Positions 1 through 10,896 of a stretch of DNA of 17,888 bases are shown one piece after another. Origin of the DNA: DASUPK01 sp036520315 (GTDB lineage: Bacteria; Actinomycetota; Thermoleophilia; Solirubrobacterales; 70-9); assembly GCA_036520315.1 (NCBI GenBank), contig DATDJZ010000006.1, positions 1-17,888 of the forward strand, given 5' to 3'. A program made the position numbers and the translations under genes. Under the pieces are notes generated by a model. It was not told the origin of the DNA. It searched no databases and saw only the letters and a list, made by a program, of their open reading frames with translations. The stretch's first letter is position 1; each line of letters opens with the position of its first letter.

Positions 1-10
1 GCCTGCGTAC

Positions 11-33
11 GCGGGGGGGCTTTACATCCCCGC
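11..33. repeat. Inverted repeat upstream of dnaK
   Basis: GCGGGG (11-16) pairs with CCCCGC (28-33) around an 11-base loop. It could be the 3' end structure of a gene left of the window or part of the dnaK control region. There is no T-tract, so it is not a typical intrinsic terminator. The rest of 1-63 shows nothing else I can name. Confidence 0.25.
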
Positions 34-63
34 ACACATCTGCCACCCTGCCACTCAGATTTC

Positions 64-92
64 TTGGGCGAGCGCCTAGGAGGCGCTACGCT
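64..92 (+). promoter_or_regulatory. Candidate dnaK operon promoter
   Basis: TTGGGC (64-69) and TACGCT (87-92) are separated by 17 bases and resemble -35 and -10 boxes of a primary actinobacterial sigma factor. Transcription would begin near 99, giving a short leader before dnaK. The match to consensus is partial, so this is inference from position and spacing. Confidence 0.4.
71..87. repeat. 17-bp palindrome in the dnaK promoter spacer
   Basis: AGCGCCTAGGAGGCGCT reads as a perfect 7-bp inverted repeat around the 3-base centre AGG. It fills the space between the candidate -35 and -10 boxes, where a bound repressor would block RNA polymerase. It is not the HAIR sequence (CTTGAGT-N7-ACTCAAG) known for HspR in Streptomyces. 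It is a candidate operator; the protein that binds it is unknown. Confidence 0.4.
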
Positions 93-116
93 AGGGAAGC
101 ACGCAATTCAAGCTTT

Positions 117-122
117 GGAGGT
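117..122 (+). promoter_or_regulatory. Shine-Dalgarno that decides the dnaK start
   Basis: GGAGGT at 117-122 directly touches an ATG at 123, which is too close for initiation, but lies 6 bases before the in-frame GTG at 129. The GTG start gives MAKTIGIDLGTTNS, the usual DnaK N-terminus, so GTG 129 is preferred over ATG 123. Confidence 0.8.
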
Positions 123-128
123 ATGACA

Positions 129-2024
<1,896 letters not shown>

Positions 2025-2033
2025 GGAGGGCGC

Positions 2034-2699
2034 ATGACAGAGGATCAGCGAGATGCGAGGGCGCGCGAGGATGCGAGGGCGCGCGACAGCGCGACCCGTG
2101 ATGTGAAGGGTGATGTGGACGGCGATGAGGAGGTCGTCGACGCTGAGGTCGTCGACGACCTCTCCTACACCAGCGAGGAGTCCGGCGGGAACGGTGCCGC
2201 GGACCAGGTCGAGCGGGATCTAGACGAGCTCAGCGCGACCAAGCGCGAGCGCGACGAGTACCTCGCGCTGGCGCAGCGGACGCGAGCGGATTTCGAGAAC
2301 TACCGCAAGCGAGTGGCGAAGGAGACCTCCGACGCGCTGGCGCGCGGCAAGGCGGAGCTCGCCCGCGACCTGCTGCCCGTGATCGACAACCTCGAGCGCG
2401 CCCTGCAGTCGGGCGTTGATGCGAGGGCGCGCGACAGCGCGACCCGTTCAGAGGAGTCGCGCGAGTCGCTCGTCCGGGGAGTCGAGCTGGTGCTCGATGA
2501 AATCCGTGGCAAGCTTGCCAGCGCCGGCGTCGAGGCGTTCGACCCGACCGGCGAGAGGTTCGATCCGGAGCTCCACGAGGCCCTGTCCGCCCAGCCTGCC
2601 GAGGGCACCGATTCGGGCGTCGTCCTGGAGACCGTTGAGAAGGGGTACCGGCTCAACGGCCAGATCCTGCGCCCCGCTCGCGTGGTGGTGAGCAAGTAA
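2034..2699 (+). CDS. grpE: Nucleotide exchange factor GrpE, carrying two repeat insertions
   Basis: Dimeric cofactor that releases ADP from DnaK. 221 residues. A charged, probably disordered N-terminal region (1 to about 65) precedes the long coiled-coil helix (about 66-125, with RTRADFENYRKR and LLPVIDNLERAL) and the C-terminal beta domain (HEALS... to GYRLNGQILRPARVVV). GGGAGGG lies just before the ATG. The stop overlaps the dnaJ start as TAATG, indicating translational coupling. Oddities: DARARDSATR occurs at residues 13-22 and again at 129-138, encoded by identical 30-bp DNA, and a partial copy (DARARE) precedes the first. The second copy lies in the loop after LERALQSGV, a place where GrpE lengths vary, so the fold is probably kept. 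EEVVDAEVVDD (about 32-42) is identical to the DnaK tail. Identification is firm; the role of the inserts is unknown. Confidence 0.95.
   Translation: MTEDQRDARAREDARARDSATRDVKGDVDGDEEVVDAEVVDDLSYTSEESGGNGAADQVERDLDELSATKRERDEYLALAQRTRADFENYRKRVAKETSDALARGKAELARDLLPVIDNLERALQSGVDARARDSATRSEESRESLVRGVELVLDEIRGKLASAGVEAFDPTGERFDPELHEALSAQPAEGTDSGVVLETVEKGYRLNGQILRPARVVVSK
2052..2099. repeat. 30-bp hairpin repeat, copy 1 with partial tandem copy
   Basis: The full copy is 2070-2099; a partial copy sharing its first 17 bases sits at 2052-2068, an 18-bp tandem offset. Within the full copy, GGGCGCGC (2077-2084) pairs with GCGCG-A-CCC (2089-2097, A 2094 bulged) around loop GACA. It is translated in the grpE frame as DARARDSATR (residues 13-22). 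Confidence 0.85.
2418..2447. repeat. 30-bp hairpin repeat, copy 2
   Basis: All 30 bases are identical to 2070-2099, on the same strand and 348 bp (116 codons) downstream, so it is read in the same frame as DARARDSATR (residues 129-138). Flanking bases differ from copy 1, which shows the boundaries of the repeat. The same hairpin (2425-2432 with 2437-2445) can form. Confidence 0.85.
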
Positions 2700-3835
2700 T
2701 GGCCGCGCCGCGCGACTTCTACGAGGTCTTGGGCGTCGATAAGTCCGCCTCCCAAGACGAGATCAAGACGGCGTACCGCGAGCTGGCCCGCAAGTGGCAT
2801 CCGGACCGCAACCCGGACGACGAGCAGGCCGAGGAGCGCTTCAAGGAGATCCAGCAGGCCTACGACGGGCTCTCGGATCCCGAGAAGCGAAAGGAGTACG
2901 ACGCGGGTGGCCGCTTCGCCGGCTTCGGCGCCGGGGGCTTCCCCGGCGGCGGGGGCGGCTTCCCAGGTGGAGGATTCGCGTCCGACCTCGGAGACATGTT
3001 CACCACGTTCTTCCGCGGCCGCGGCCAGCAGGGACCGCGCGTTCAGCAGGGCCGCGACCTAGAGACCGAGGTTCGCCTCTCCTTCGACCAGGCGATGCAC
3101 GGCACCCAGATCGCCGTCTCCGTCCCGACGACCGGGGAGTGCCCGACCTGCCACGGCAGCGGGGCCAAGCCGGGGACCTCCCCGCGCGCCTGCCCGCGCT
3201 GTGAGGGAACCGGAATCGACGCGCAGAGCCAGGGCCTCTTCTCGATCTCCCAGCCGTGCCCCGAGTGCGGCGGCCAGGGGAGCATCATCGACGACCCCTG
3301 CCCGACCTGCTCGGGCAGCGGTGTGACGCAGGAGACCAAGCGCTACCGGGTCAACATCCCCGCCGGCGTCCACGACGGCAGCCGGATCAGGCTGGCCGGC
3401 AAGGGCGAGGCGGGCTACCGCGGCGGGCCGCGCGGCGATCTCTACGTGACGACGCGGGTCGCTCCCTCTCCGGTCTTCAAGCAGCGCCCGGACGGCAACC
3501 TCGAGGTCGACCTCCCGGTTACCGTCGCCGAGGCGATCCAGGGCGGCGACATCGAGGTGCCCACTCTGAATGGCTCGAAGACGATTCGTATTGCGCCGGG
3601 TACCCAGCACGGGACCGTCCAGCGGCTGCGCGGCGAGGGCCCGCCCCGGACCAAGGGCTCGGGGCGAGGCGACATCTACTACCGGGTCCGCGTGGACGTA
3701 CCGAAGGAGCTCACCGATGAGCAGCGCGAGGCGGTGGAGAAGCTGGCCGACTCGCTCAACGGGCGCAATCCGCGCGCATCGCTGTTCGGCACCGCGGCCG
3801 GATCATCCGCCGCGGGAGAGAGAGTTGAGGACTGA
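2699..3835 (+). CDS. dnaJ: Chaperone protein DnaJ (type I Hsp40)
   Basis: Co-chaperone that delivers substrates to DnaK and triggers ATP hydrolysis. 378 residues, the usual length for a type I protein. The J domain (about 5-70) has the essential HPD at 34-36. A Gly/Phe-rich linker (about 74-105, GFGAGGFPGGGGGFPGG) follows. Four zinc-binding CxxCxGxG repeats start at residues 148 (CPTCHGSG), 165 (CPRCEGTG), 187 (CPECGGQG) and 201 (CPTCSGSG), making two zinc centres, followed by the two C-terminal beta-barrel substrate domains. The start ATG overlaps the grpE stop (TAATG) and hspR follows after 7 bases. Many Actinobacteria have a second DnaJ elsewhere; this one is the operon-encoded form. Confident. 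Confidence 0.97.
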   Translation: MAAPRDFYEVLGVDKSASQDEIKTAYRELARKWHPDRNPDDEQAEERFKEIQQAYDGLSDPEKRKEYDAGGRFAGFGAGGFPGGGGGFPGGGFASDLGDMFTTFFRGRGQQGPRVQQGRDLETEVRLSFDQAMHGTQIAVSVPTTGECPTCHGSGAKPGTSPRACPRCEGTGIDAQSQGLFSISQPCPECGGQGSIIDDPCPTCSGSGVTQETKRYRVNIPAGVHDGSRIRLAGKGEAGYRGGPRGDLYVTTRVAPSPVFKQRPDGNLEVDLPVTVAEAIQGGDIEVPTLNGSKTIRIAPGTQHGTVQRLRGEGPPRTKGSGRGDIYYRVRVDVPKELTDEQREAVEKLADSLNGRNPRASLFGTAAGSSAAGERVED

Positions 3836-3842
3836 TCGACTG

Positions 3843-4325
3843 ATGCCTGACGGCTCCCGCAAGAGAAAGCAACAGTTCCGCGTCGAGCGGCAGATCGACG
3901 AGGAGCGGGGCGTCTTCATGATCTCGGTGGCGGCCGAGCTCGCCGAGATGCACCCCCAGACGCTGCGCATGTACGAGGCGCGCGGGCTGATCACGCCGAA
4001 GCGCTCTCCCAAGAACACGCGGCTCTACTCCCAGGCCGACGTCGAGCTCCTGCGCCGGATCCAGCGCATGACCAGCGACGAGGGGCTCAACCTGGCCGGG
4101 GTCGAGACCGTCATCGAGCTCGAGCAGCGCCTGGAGCAGATGCGCTCCGAGATGGCGCGGATGCGCAAGCGGGCCGCGGAGATGGAGTCGAAGATGACCG
4201 AGGAGCTCGAGCGACTCCGCAAGTCGGTCGGCGGAGAGCTCGTCCCCTACGGCGCCTACGAGCCGGAGCAGATGCCGGGAGCCAGCGGCGCCACCCGGAT
4301 TCCGATCCGCCGGCGCGGCAACTAG
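3843..4325 (+). CDS. hspR: Heat-shock repressor HspR (MerR family)
   Basis: MerR-type DNA-binding repressor that, in Streptomyces and Mycobacterium, shuts off the dnaK operon and clpB with DnaK as co-repressor. 160 residues. The winged-helix segment runs from about 25 to 76 (FMISVAAELAEMHPQTLRMYEARGLITPKR..NTRLYSQADVELLRRIQ as overlapping signature parts), followed by a coiled coil (about 88-127, rich in Glu, Arg and Met) and a basic C-terminus IPIRRRGN. The reading frame is open further upstream, but ATG 3843, seven bases after the dnaJ stop, gives a protein of normal HspR form; the only purine-rich stretch (GAGG, 3827-3830) is 12 bases away, so initiation may rely on coupling to dnaJ. Its TAG stop shares the CTAG at 4322-4325 with the convergent gene, leaving no room for a private terminator. 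Confidence 0.92.
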   Translation: MPDGSRKRKQQFRVERQIDEERGVFMISVAAELAEMHPQTLRMYEARGLITPKRSPKNTRLYSQADVELLRRIQRMTSDEGLNLAGVETVIELEQRLEQMRSEMARMRKRAAEMESKMTEELERLRKSVGGELVPYGAYEPEQMPGASGATRIPIRRRGN

Positions 4326-5203
4326 GGCGCGATCCAGCCGCCGCGGTAGGGCGGCGGCGTGGCGAGCAGGCGGCGCGCCACCCCCTCGATCGCCTCGAAG
4401 CCGCCACCACCCCAGGGCGCCTCGTCGGTGAGGACGGCGAGCGCGAGGTGTTCGCCGCGACGGTGCTCGAGGAGGGCCGCTTGGTGGGTCACCGGTCCGC
4501 TGTTCTCCTGGCCGCCGGGGGGACGCCAGCCGCCCTTGAACCAGATCGACCACCCACCTCCGACTGCCTGCGGGATGCCCCAGCGCTCGACCGGCGTGAT
4601 CCTGGCGAGCAGCCGCTTCGCGTAGGCGCGGTGGGGGCCCGGGAGGTTGGCGTCGAGCCGGTAGAAGAACCGCGCCATGTCAGCGGCCGTGATCTGGTCG
4701 CCTCCCCAGAAGCCGGGTGTCGGCTGGAAGTCGCTCATCCCCGCCCGCTCCGCGACGTCGTAGAGGCCCTCGTCGCCGACCTGGGCGTACACAGCGTCGG
4801 CGGCGCCGTTGTCGGAGTAGGTGATCATCGGCTCCAGGAGGGACTTGGTCTCCGCGTCCAGCGGCAGGTCCTCGCGCTGCAGCCGCCGCAGCTCGGCGGC
4901 GAGCAGCAGTGCCTTGCTGGCGCTGGCCGAGCTGAACTGGCGGTCGTAGTCGTAGCCGCGAAGCCCGAGGGAGCGGTCGATGACTGCGAAGGCGACGTCA
5001 CCGCGCGCGGCGGCGAAGCGCTGGGCCCGACGAACGGCGCCAGCCGGCGGATAGTCGGGCCGGGGCCAGACCTTGTGCCGGCTCGGGTGCCCGTCGCCCT
5101 GATCGTCGTGTGCGCCGGCCCGGCCACCCAGGAGGACCAGAGAGAGACCGGCGAGCACGACCAGCGCGCCCCGCATGCTCCGAGTCCGCCGTGGGTGTCC
5201 CAC
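4322..5203 (-). CDS. Secreted class A beta-lactamase-fold serine hydrolase
   Basis: 293 residues, predicted secreted. A basic n-region and hydrophobic core (about 11-31, MRGALVVLAGLSLVLLGG then AGA) form a signal peptide. The penicillin-recognising motifs are visible: SxxK as SASK (94-97, nucleophile Ser94), SDN (130-132) and KGG (223-225) in place of KTG. A general-base Glu matching the omega-loop ExxLN of true class A beta-lactamases is not apparent, so a DD-peptidase-like or other cell-wall or esterase role is as likely as drug hydrolysis. GTG 5203 is favoured because TACCCT lies 6 bases upstream (leaderless pattern) and the resulting n-region is basic; ATG 5176 is the alternative. It follows the SnoaL-like gene by 20 bases on the same strand and overlaps hspR tail to tail. 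Confidence 0.8.
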   Translation of the reverse strand: MGHPRRTRSMRGALVVLAGLSLVLLGGRAGAHDDQGDGHPSRHKVWPRPDYPPAGAVRRAQRFAAARGDVAFAVIDRSLGLRGYDYDRQFSSASASKALLLAAELRRLQREDLPLDAETKSLLEPMITYSDNGAADAVYAQVGDEGLYDVAERAGMSDFQPTPGFWGGDQITAADMARFFYRLDANLPGPHRAYAKRLLARITPVERWGIPQAVGGGWSIWFKGGWRPPGGQENSGPVTHQAALLEHRRGEHLALAVLTDEAPWGGGGFEAIEGVARRLLATPPPYRGGWIAP

Positions 5204-5215
5204 AGGCGAAGGGTA
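5204..5215 (-). promoter_or_regulatory. Leaderless-type -10 element before the serine hydrolase
   Basis: On the minus strand TACCCT (5215-5210) is followed by 6 bases and the GTG start at 5203. This TAnnnT-N6-start layout would place the transcript start on the start codon. No ribosome binding site is present. It matches three other genes in the window. Confidence 0.35.
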
Positions 5216-5223
5216 GGTGCGAC

Positions 5224-5655
5224 CTAGGCTGGCTCGGGCTTCACGGCGCGGGCGAGCTCCGGGTCGAGACCGGCATCGGCGAGCGCCTCGGTGCCGTCGA
5301 TGTAGAGCCGCCAGTAGGTGATCTTCCCGTCGCGAAAGGTCATCGTGTGGGCGTCGCGCACCTCCACCTCCGGGCCTCCCCCGTCACCGCGGAAGTAGGT
5401 CCGGATGAGCGCCACGACGCGGTCGCCGGCGGGAAGGAGCTCGTAATCGCGGATCTCCGTCCGCTCGGACCCCGTTAGCACCAGGTTGAGAAAGCTGCGG
5501 AGGCCATCCTTGCCGCGGTAGGTTCGATTGCCCGGGACGTCCGGGTCGTAGACCTCGCAGTCCTCGTCGTAATACGGCAGGACACCTTCAATTCCCTCGT
5601 CGTTGAAGGCCTCCAGCACTCGCCTTGCGATCTCCACGTTGGTATCAGGCTGCAT
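5224..5655 (-). CDS. SnoaL-like / NTF2-fold protein
   Basis: 143-residue protein of the nuclear transport factor 2 superfamily (SnoaL-like). The pattern is typical: an N-terminal helix (VEIARRVLEAFNDEGIEGVL), then YYDEDCEVYDP, RTYRGKDGLRSFL, and a beta sheet ending in DAHTMTFRDGKITYWRLYID. In this superfamily the fold makes a pocket used as cyclase, isomerase, hydrolase or plain binding domain, so no substrate can be given. A C-terminal tail (ALADAGLDPELARAVKPEPA) extends past the fold. It is read divergently from clpB and probably co-transcribed with the serine hydrolase 20 bases downstream. Its first four residues (MQPD) and 14 bases of DNA around its start are identical to those of clpB. 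Confidence 0.8.
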   Translation of the reverse strand: MQPDTNVEIARRVLEAFNDEGIEGVLPYYDEDCEVYDPDVPGNRTYRGKDGLRSFLNLVLTGSERTEIRDYELLPAGDRVVALIRTYFRGDGGGPEVEVRDAHTMTFRDGKITYWRLYIDGTEALADAGLDPELARAVKPEPA

Positions 5656-5658
5656 CCT
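5645..5658 (-). repeat. 14-bp inverted repeat, left arm (SnoaL-like start)
   Basis: On the minus strand AGGATGCAGCCTGA contains the start codon of the SnoaL-like gene. The same 14 bases occur on the plus strand at 5815-5828 around the clpB start, so the two form a perfect inverted repeat bounding the intergenic region. Confidence 0.85.
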
Positions 5659-5681
5659 TGACCCGTCCGCGCTCGGGGTCC

Positions 5682-5687
5682 ATCCTA
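5682..5687 (-). promoter_or_regulatory. Candidate -10 box for the minus-strand genes
   Basis: TAGGAT on the minus strand, 26 bases before the SnoaL-like ATG, matches the common actinobacterial -10 hexamer. No convincing -35 box is seen 16-19 bases further upstream. Confidence 0.35.
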
Positions 5688-5715
5688 CGGCGGTGTGAAG
5701 GGCGCCGTCTAGCCC

Positions 5716-5799
5716 AGATTTGGCGAATCTTCGCGCGTTCTGCGGCGTTCGTATATCTAAGTCCTATCGACATAGATTTCTTTACTTTCCCGACTAAAG
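5716..5799. promoter_or_regulatory. Divergent control region with three inverted repeats
   Basis: This is the most AT-rich stretch of the window. It holds AGATT-TGGCG-AATCT (5716-5730), ATCTA-N13-TAGAT (5755-5777) and CTTTA-N10-TAAAG (5780-5799). AGATTTCTT at 5774-5782 also occurs upstream of dnaK (57-65). The region is expected to hold the clpB promoter and heat-shock operator, but no clean -35/-10 pair or HAIR site can be assigned. Confidence 0.4.
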
Positions 5800-5817
5800 C
5801 GGCTACCATGAGCCAGG

Positions 5818-8430
<2,613 letters not shown>

Positions 8431-8490
8431 CCCTTAATCGACCCACTTCTCAGTATCGGGCTGCGGCCGTGCCGAGACGACTAACTAAGC

Positions 8491-9246
8491 ATGAATCTTC
8501 GTGTCTCGGCCGACCAGGCCGGGTGGTCGATCCGTGAGGCCGCCTGGGACCTCGAGGAACGCGTCCTGTGGCGCGGCGGTGACGCCGCGCGAGCCGCGTT
8601 CGACAGCGCCGGACGCGCCACCGCGCCGCTCCAGCGGCTGATCCAGACCAAGCTCACCTGGCCGCTCTCCGACGCCTACCGAGCCCGCGGCAGTAAGACC
8701 CGGGCGGCCCTGGCCGCCTCCGCAGCCGCCATCATCCTCGCCGCCGGCGGCGCCGGCGCGATCACCGCGATCGACCACGGATCTGGCCAGCCGGGGACAG
8801 CCCCGCAGCTGGCGCCCGTCGCGGCCGTCCCGCAGGCGTCCGACACGCTGGCCCTCCAGGGGGTGACGCCGCAGTTCGAGCCGGGGCACGCAACCGTTCC
8901 ACCCGCGCCTGCCGCGAAGCCGACGGAGAAGCCGGCGCAGGTCGCTTGGGAGTTCGCGGACGCCTTCGTTGGCTACGAGGTGGGCCAGTCCGACAAGGCG
9001 ACGGAGTCGACCTTCGCCGCGACGGCCACCAAATCGCTGGCCAAGGCCCTCGAATCCGATCCGCCGCGGCTGCCCGCCAACGGCGAGGTTCCCAAGGCCC
9101 GGGTGCTCAACGTCGTCCTGGGCGCGGCGGACAAGCAGCAGGTGACCGCCAGCGTCTCCTTGGTCAGGCTGCGAGCGCTGAGCGAGCTGCGTCTCACCCT
9201 CACCCGGGCCGGCGATAGCTGGCGGGTCACACAGGTACTCGGCTGA
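8491..9246 (+). CDS. Membrane-anchored protein of unknown function
   Basis: 251 residues; I do not recognise a named family. The N-terminal 70 residues are charged and presumably cytoplasmic (REAAWDLEERVLWRGG; LQRLIQTKLTWPL). One hydrophobic Ala/Ile/Gly-rich segment (about 71-93) would be a transmembrane anchor with the C-terminus outside. A Pro/Ala-rich linker (about 97-145) leads to a compact domain (about 148-251: WEFADAFVGYEVG..., ending LTLTRAGDSWRVTQVLG) that looks like a small alpha/beta ligand-binding or assembly domain. Its TGA overlaps the ATG of the cell-wall hydrolase by one base (TGATG), so both are probably made together, and a role at the cell envelope is inferred. No ribosome binding site precedes ATG 8491; TAACTA occurs three bases before it. 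The 60-base gap after clpB shows no clear terminator. Confidence 0.75.
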   Translation: MNLRVSADQAGWSIREAAWDLEERVLWRGGDAARAAFDSAGRATAPLQRLIQTKLTWPLSDAYRARGSKTRAALAASAAAIILAAGGAGAITAIDHGSGQPGTAPQLAPVAAVPQASDTLALQGVTPQFEPGHATVPPAPAAKPTEKPAQVAWEFADAFVGYEVGQSDKATESTFAATATKSLAKALESDPPRLPANGEVPKARVLNVVLGAADKQQVTASVSLVRLRALSELRLTLTRAGDSWRVTQVLG

Positions 9247-10880
9247 TGGGACGAGTCAGGACCGCAATAGCGGCGACGGTCGTCGGCGCCGCGATCGCGG
9301 CGCAGAGCGCCGTCGCCCAGACGACGACCACGGAGGCCCCGCCCACCACGACCACCGCGCCACCGGGCCCGCCGCCGACCCTGCCCCAGGTCCCAATCAC
9401 GGGCGTCCCGCCCAAGTACGTCCCGAAGCCGAAGCCCAAGCCGCAGTCCAAGCCCAAGCCGACAACCAAGCCGAAGGGCGGTAAGCAGCCGCCGAACCCC
9501 GCGAAGCCGGATCCGGAGGGGAACGAGAAGGGGGCCGTGGAGAACGGCGGCAGCGCCGTCCCGCCGCCGGCCACCCCGCTCCCGACCGCCTGCGGCCCGG
9601 TGGCGGTGCCGGCGTTCCTGCCCCCGATCTATCAGGCAGCGGCGCAGGCCTACGACCTTGGCCCCGCCGGCCCGTCCATCCTCGCCGCGATCAACGAGAT
9701 CGAGAGCGGTTTCGGGCAGAACCTCGGCCCCTCGTCGGCCGGGGCCGTGGGGTGGATGCAGTTCATGCCCTCGACCTGGGCGACCTACGGGGTCGACGCG
9801 GACGCCGACGGCGACAAGGATCCCAACGAGCCGAACGACGCGATCTTCGCCGCGGCGCGCTACCTCCGCGCTGCGGGCATGCCCGAGGACCCGGAGGGCG
9901 CAGTCTTCGCCTACAACCATGCGGACTGGTATGTCGCCGAGGTGACGGCACGGGCCGCCTGCTTCAGCGGGATCGGCAACGGTTCGATCGGCGGGCTCTC
10001 GCTGATCCCCAAGCAGCAGGAGCTGGTCTGCGCTCCGGCCGAGGGGACTGACGTCTCCATTCCGCAGGAGTTCATGGACGCCTTCCAGGACGCCGCCGGC
10101 CGGTACGAGCTCGGGCAGGACGGGGTCTGGGCCCTGGCGGCGGTCGCGCGAGTGGAGTCCAACTTCGGCAAGGGGATGTCGGCCCGTGAGCTCGCTTCCC
10201 GTGGCCCGCTCGGCATCAGCGACGACACCTGGAAGCGGTATGCGGTCGATGGCGACGGGGACGGCAAGGTCAAGCACTCCAGTCCAGCCGACTCCGCCGC
10301 GACGCTCGCCCGGATGATCTGGGCCGCGGGCGACCTGCGCGCCGGACTCTTCGAGCACAATCACGCCGAGTGGTACGTCGAGGCGGTCCTTCAGGACGCC
10401 GAGGCGATGAAGGGCACCTGCCAGGTGAAGACGGTCGCCTACTCGGTCGCCCTCCCCGGCCCCACGAACGCCCCGATCAACTGGCGGAACGTGGAGCTTT
10501 CCAACCAACTCGAGATGGTCGACATTCAGTCGGGCGCGATCGACCCGCGCATCATCAACCTGATCGGTGCGATCAGCCAGCAGCACACGATCCGGATCTC
10601 GGCGCTCCGCTCGGACCACTCCAAGTACACGACCGGCGGCAACGTCTCGAACCACTACTACGGCCGGGCCATGGACATCGCCGCTATCGACGGGGTGCCC
10701 TGCACCAACGTCTCGCCCGACGGGCCATGCGGCACGCTCGCCCGTCAGATCGGCGCGCTGCCGCCCGGGCAGGAGCCCACCGAGCTGATCTACTGCTGGG
10801 ATCCCGACGGCCCGGCGAATCCGAACGGGTTCGCGCAGGCCGACCACTGCGACCACATCCACGTCGGGTTCGATTCGTAG
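9246..10880 (+). CDS. Secreted multidomain cell-wall hydrolase (lytic transglycosylase-like plus M15-like peptidase)
   Basis: 544 residues, predicted secreted: signal peptide 1-24 (cleavage after SAVAQ likely), then a Thr/Pro and Lys/Pro linker (25-115, TTTT and KPKPKP repeats) that could span or bind the wall. Domain 1 (about 120-240) is lysozyme-like SLT/MltB type: Glu153 in ESGFG, GAVGWMQFMPSTW (166-178), a DADADGD calcium-type loop (184-190), and AYNHADWYV. Domain 2 (about 270-385) repeats the plan with Glu304 (ESNFG), a weaker GPLGISDDTW and DGDGDG, so it is a diverged duplicate. Domain 3 (about 410-544) has His470-x6-Asp477 (HYYGRAMD) and HIH (537-539), the zinc-ligand pattern of M15-type peptidases. 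Together they suggest glycan-strand and stem-peptide cleavage or a cell-separation factor. It is coupled to the upstream membrane protein by TGATG. Confidence 0.85.
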   Translation: MGRVRTAIAATVVGAAIAAQSAVAQTTTTEAPPTTTTAPPGPPPTLPQVPITGVPPKYVPKPKPKPQSKPKPTTKPKGGKQPPNPAKPDPEGNEKGAVENGGSAVPPPATPLPTACGPVAVPAFLPPIYQAAAQAYDLGPAGPSILAAINEIESGFGQNLGPSSAGAVGWMQFMPSTWATYGVDADADGDKDPNEPNDAIFAAARYLRAAGMPEDPEGAVFAYNHADWYVAEVTARAACFSGIGNGSIGGLSLIPKQQELVCAPAEGTDVSIPQEFMDAFQDAAGRYELGQDGVWALAAVARVESNFGKGMSARELASRGPLGISDDTWKRYAVDGDGDGKVKHSSPADSAATLARMIWAAGDLRAGLFEHNHAEWYVEAVLQDAEAMKGTCQVKTVAYSVALPGPTNAPINWRNVELSNQLEMVDIQSGAIDPRIINLIGAISQQHTIRISALRSDHSKYTTGGNVSNHYYGRAMDIAAIDGVPCTNVSPDGPCGTLARQIGALPPGQEPTELIYCWDPDGPANPNGFAQADHCDHIHVGFDS

Positions 10881-10896
10881 GGCCGGCGGGCGGGCG

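Noticed and set aside
53..68. ACTCAG-ATTT-CTTGGG upstream of dnaK as an HspR HAIR site
   Set aside because: The half-site likenesses are in reversed order, with a 4-base instead of a 7-base spacer and mismatches.
123..128. ATG 123 as the dnaK start
   Set aside because: GGAGGT touches this ATG, which leaves no spacer, and the extra two residues are not part of the usual DnaK N-terminus; GTG 129 fits both spacing and family.
8431..8490. Terminator after clpB
   Set aside because: The 60-base gap offers only short imperfect pairings (TCGG with CCGA) and no T-tract.
9420..9480. Lys/Pro codon repeats in the wall hydrolase as a DNA repeat element
   Set aside because: These are low-complexity linker codons (KP repeats) with varied third bases, normal for secreted wall proteins.
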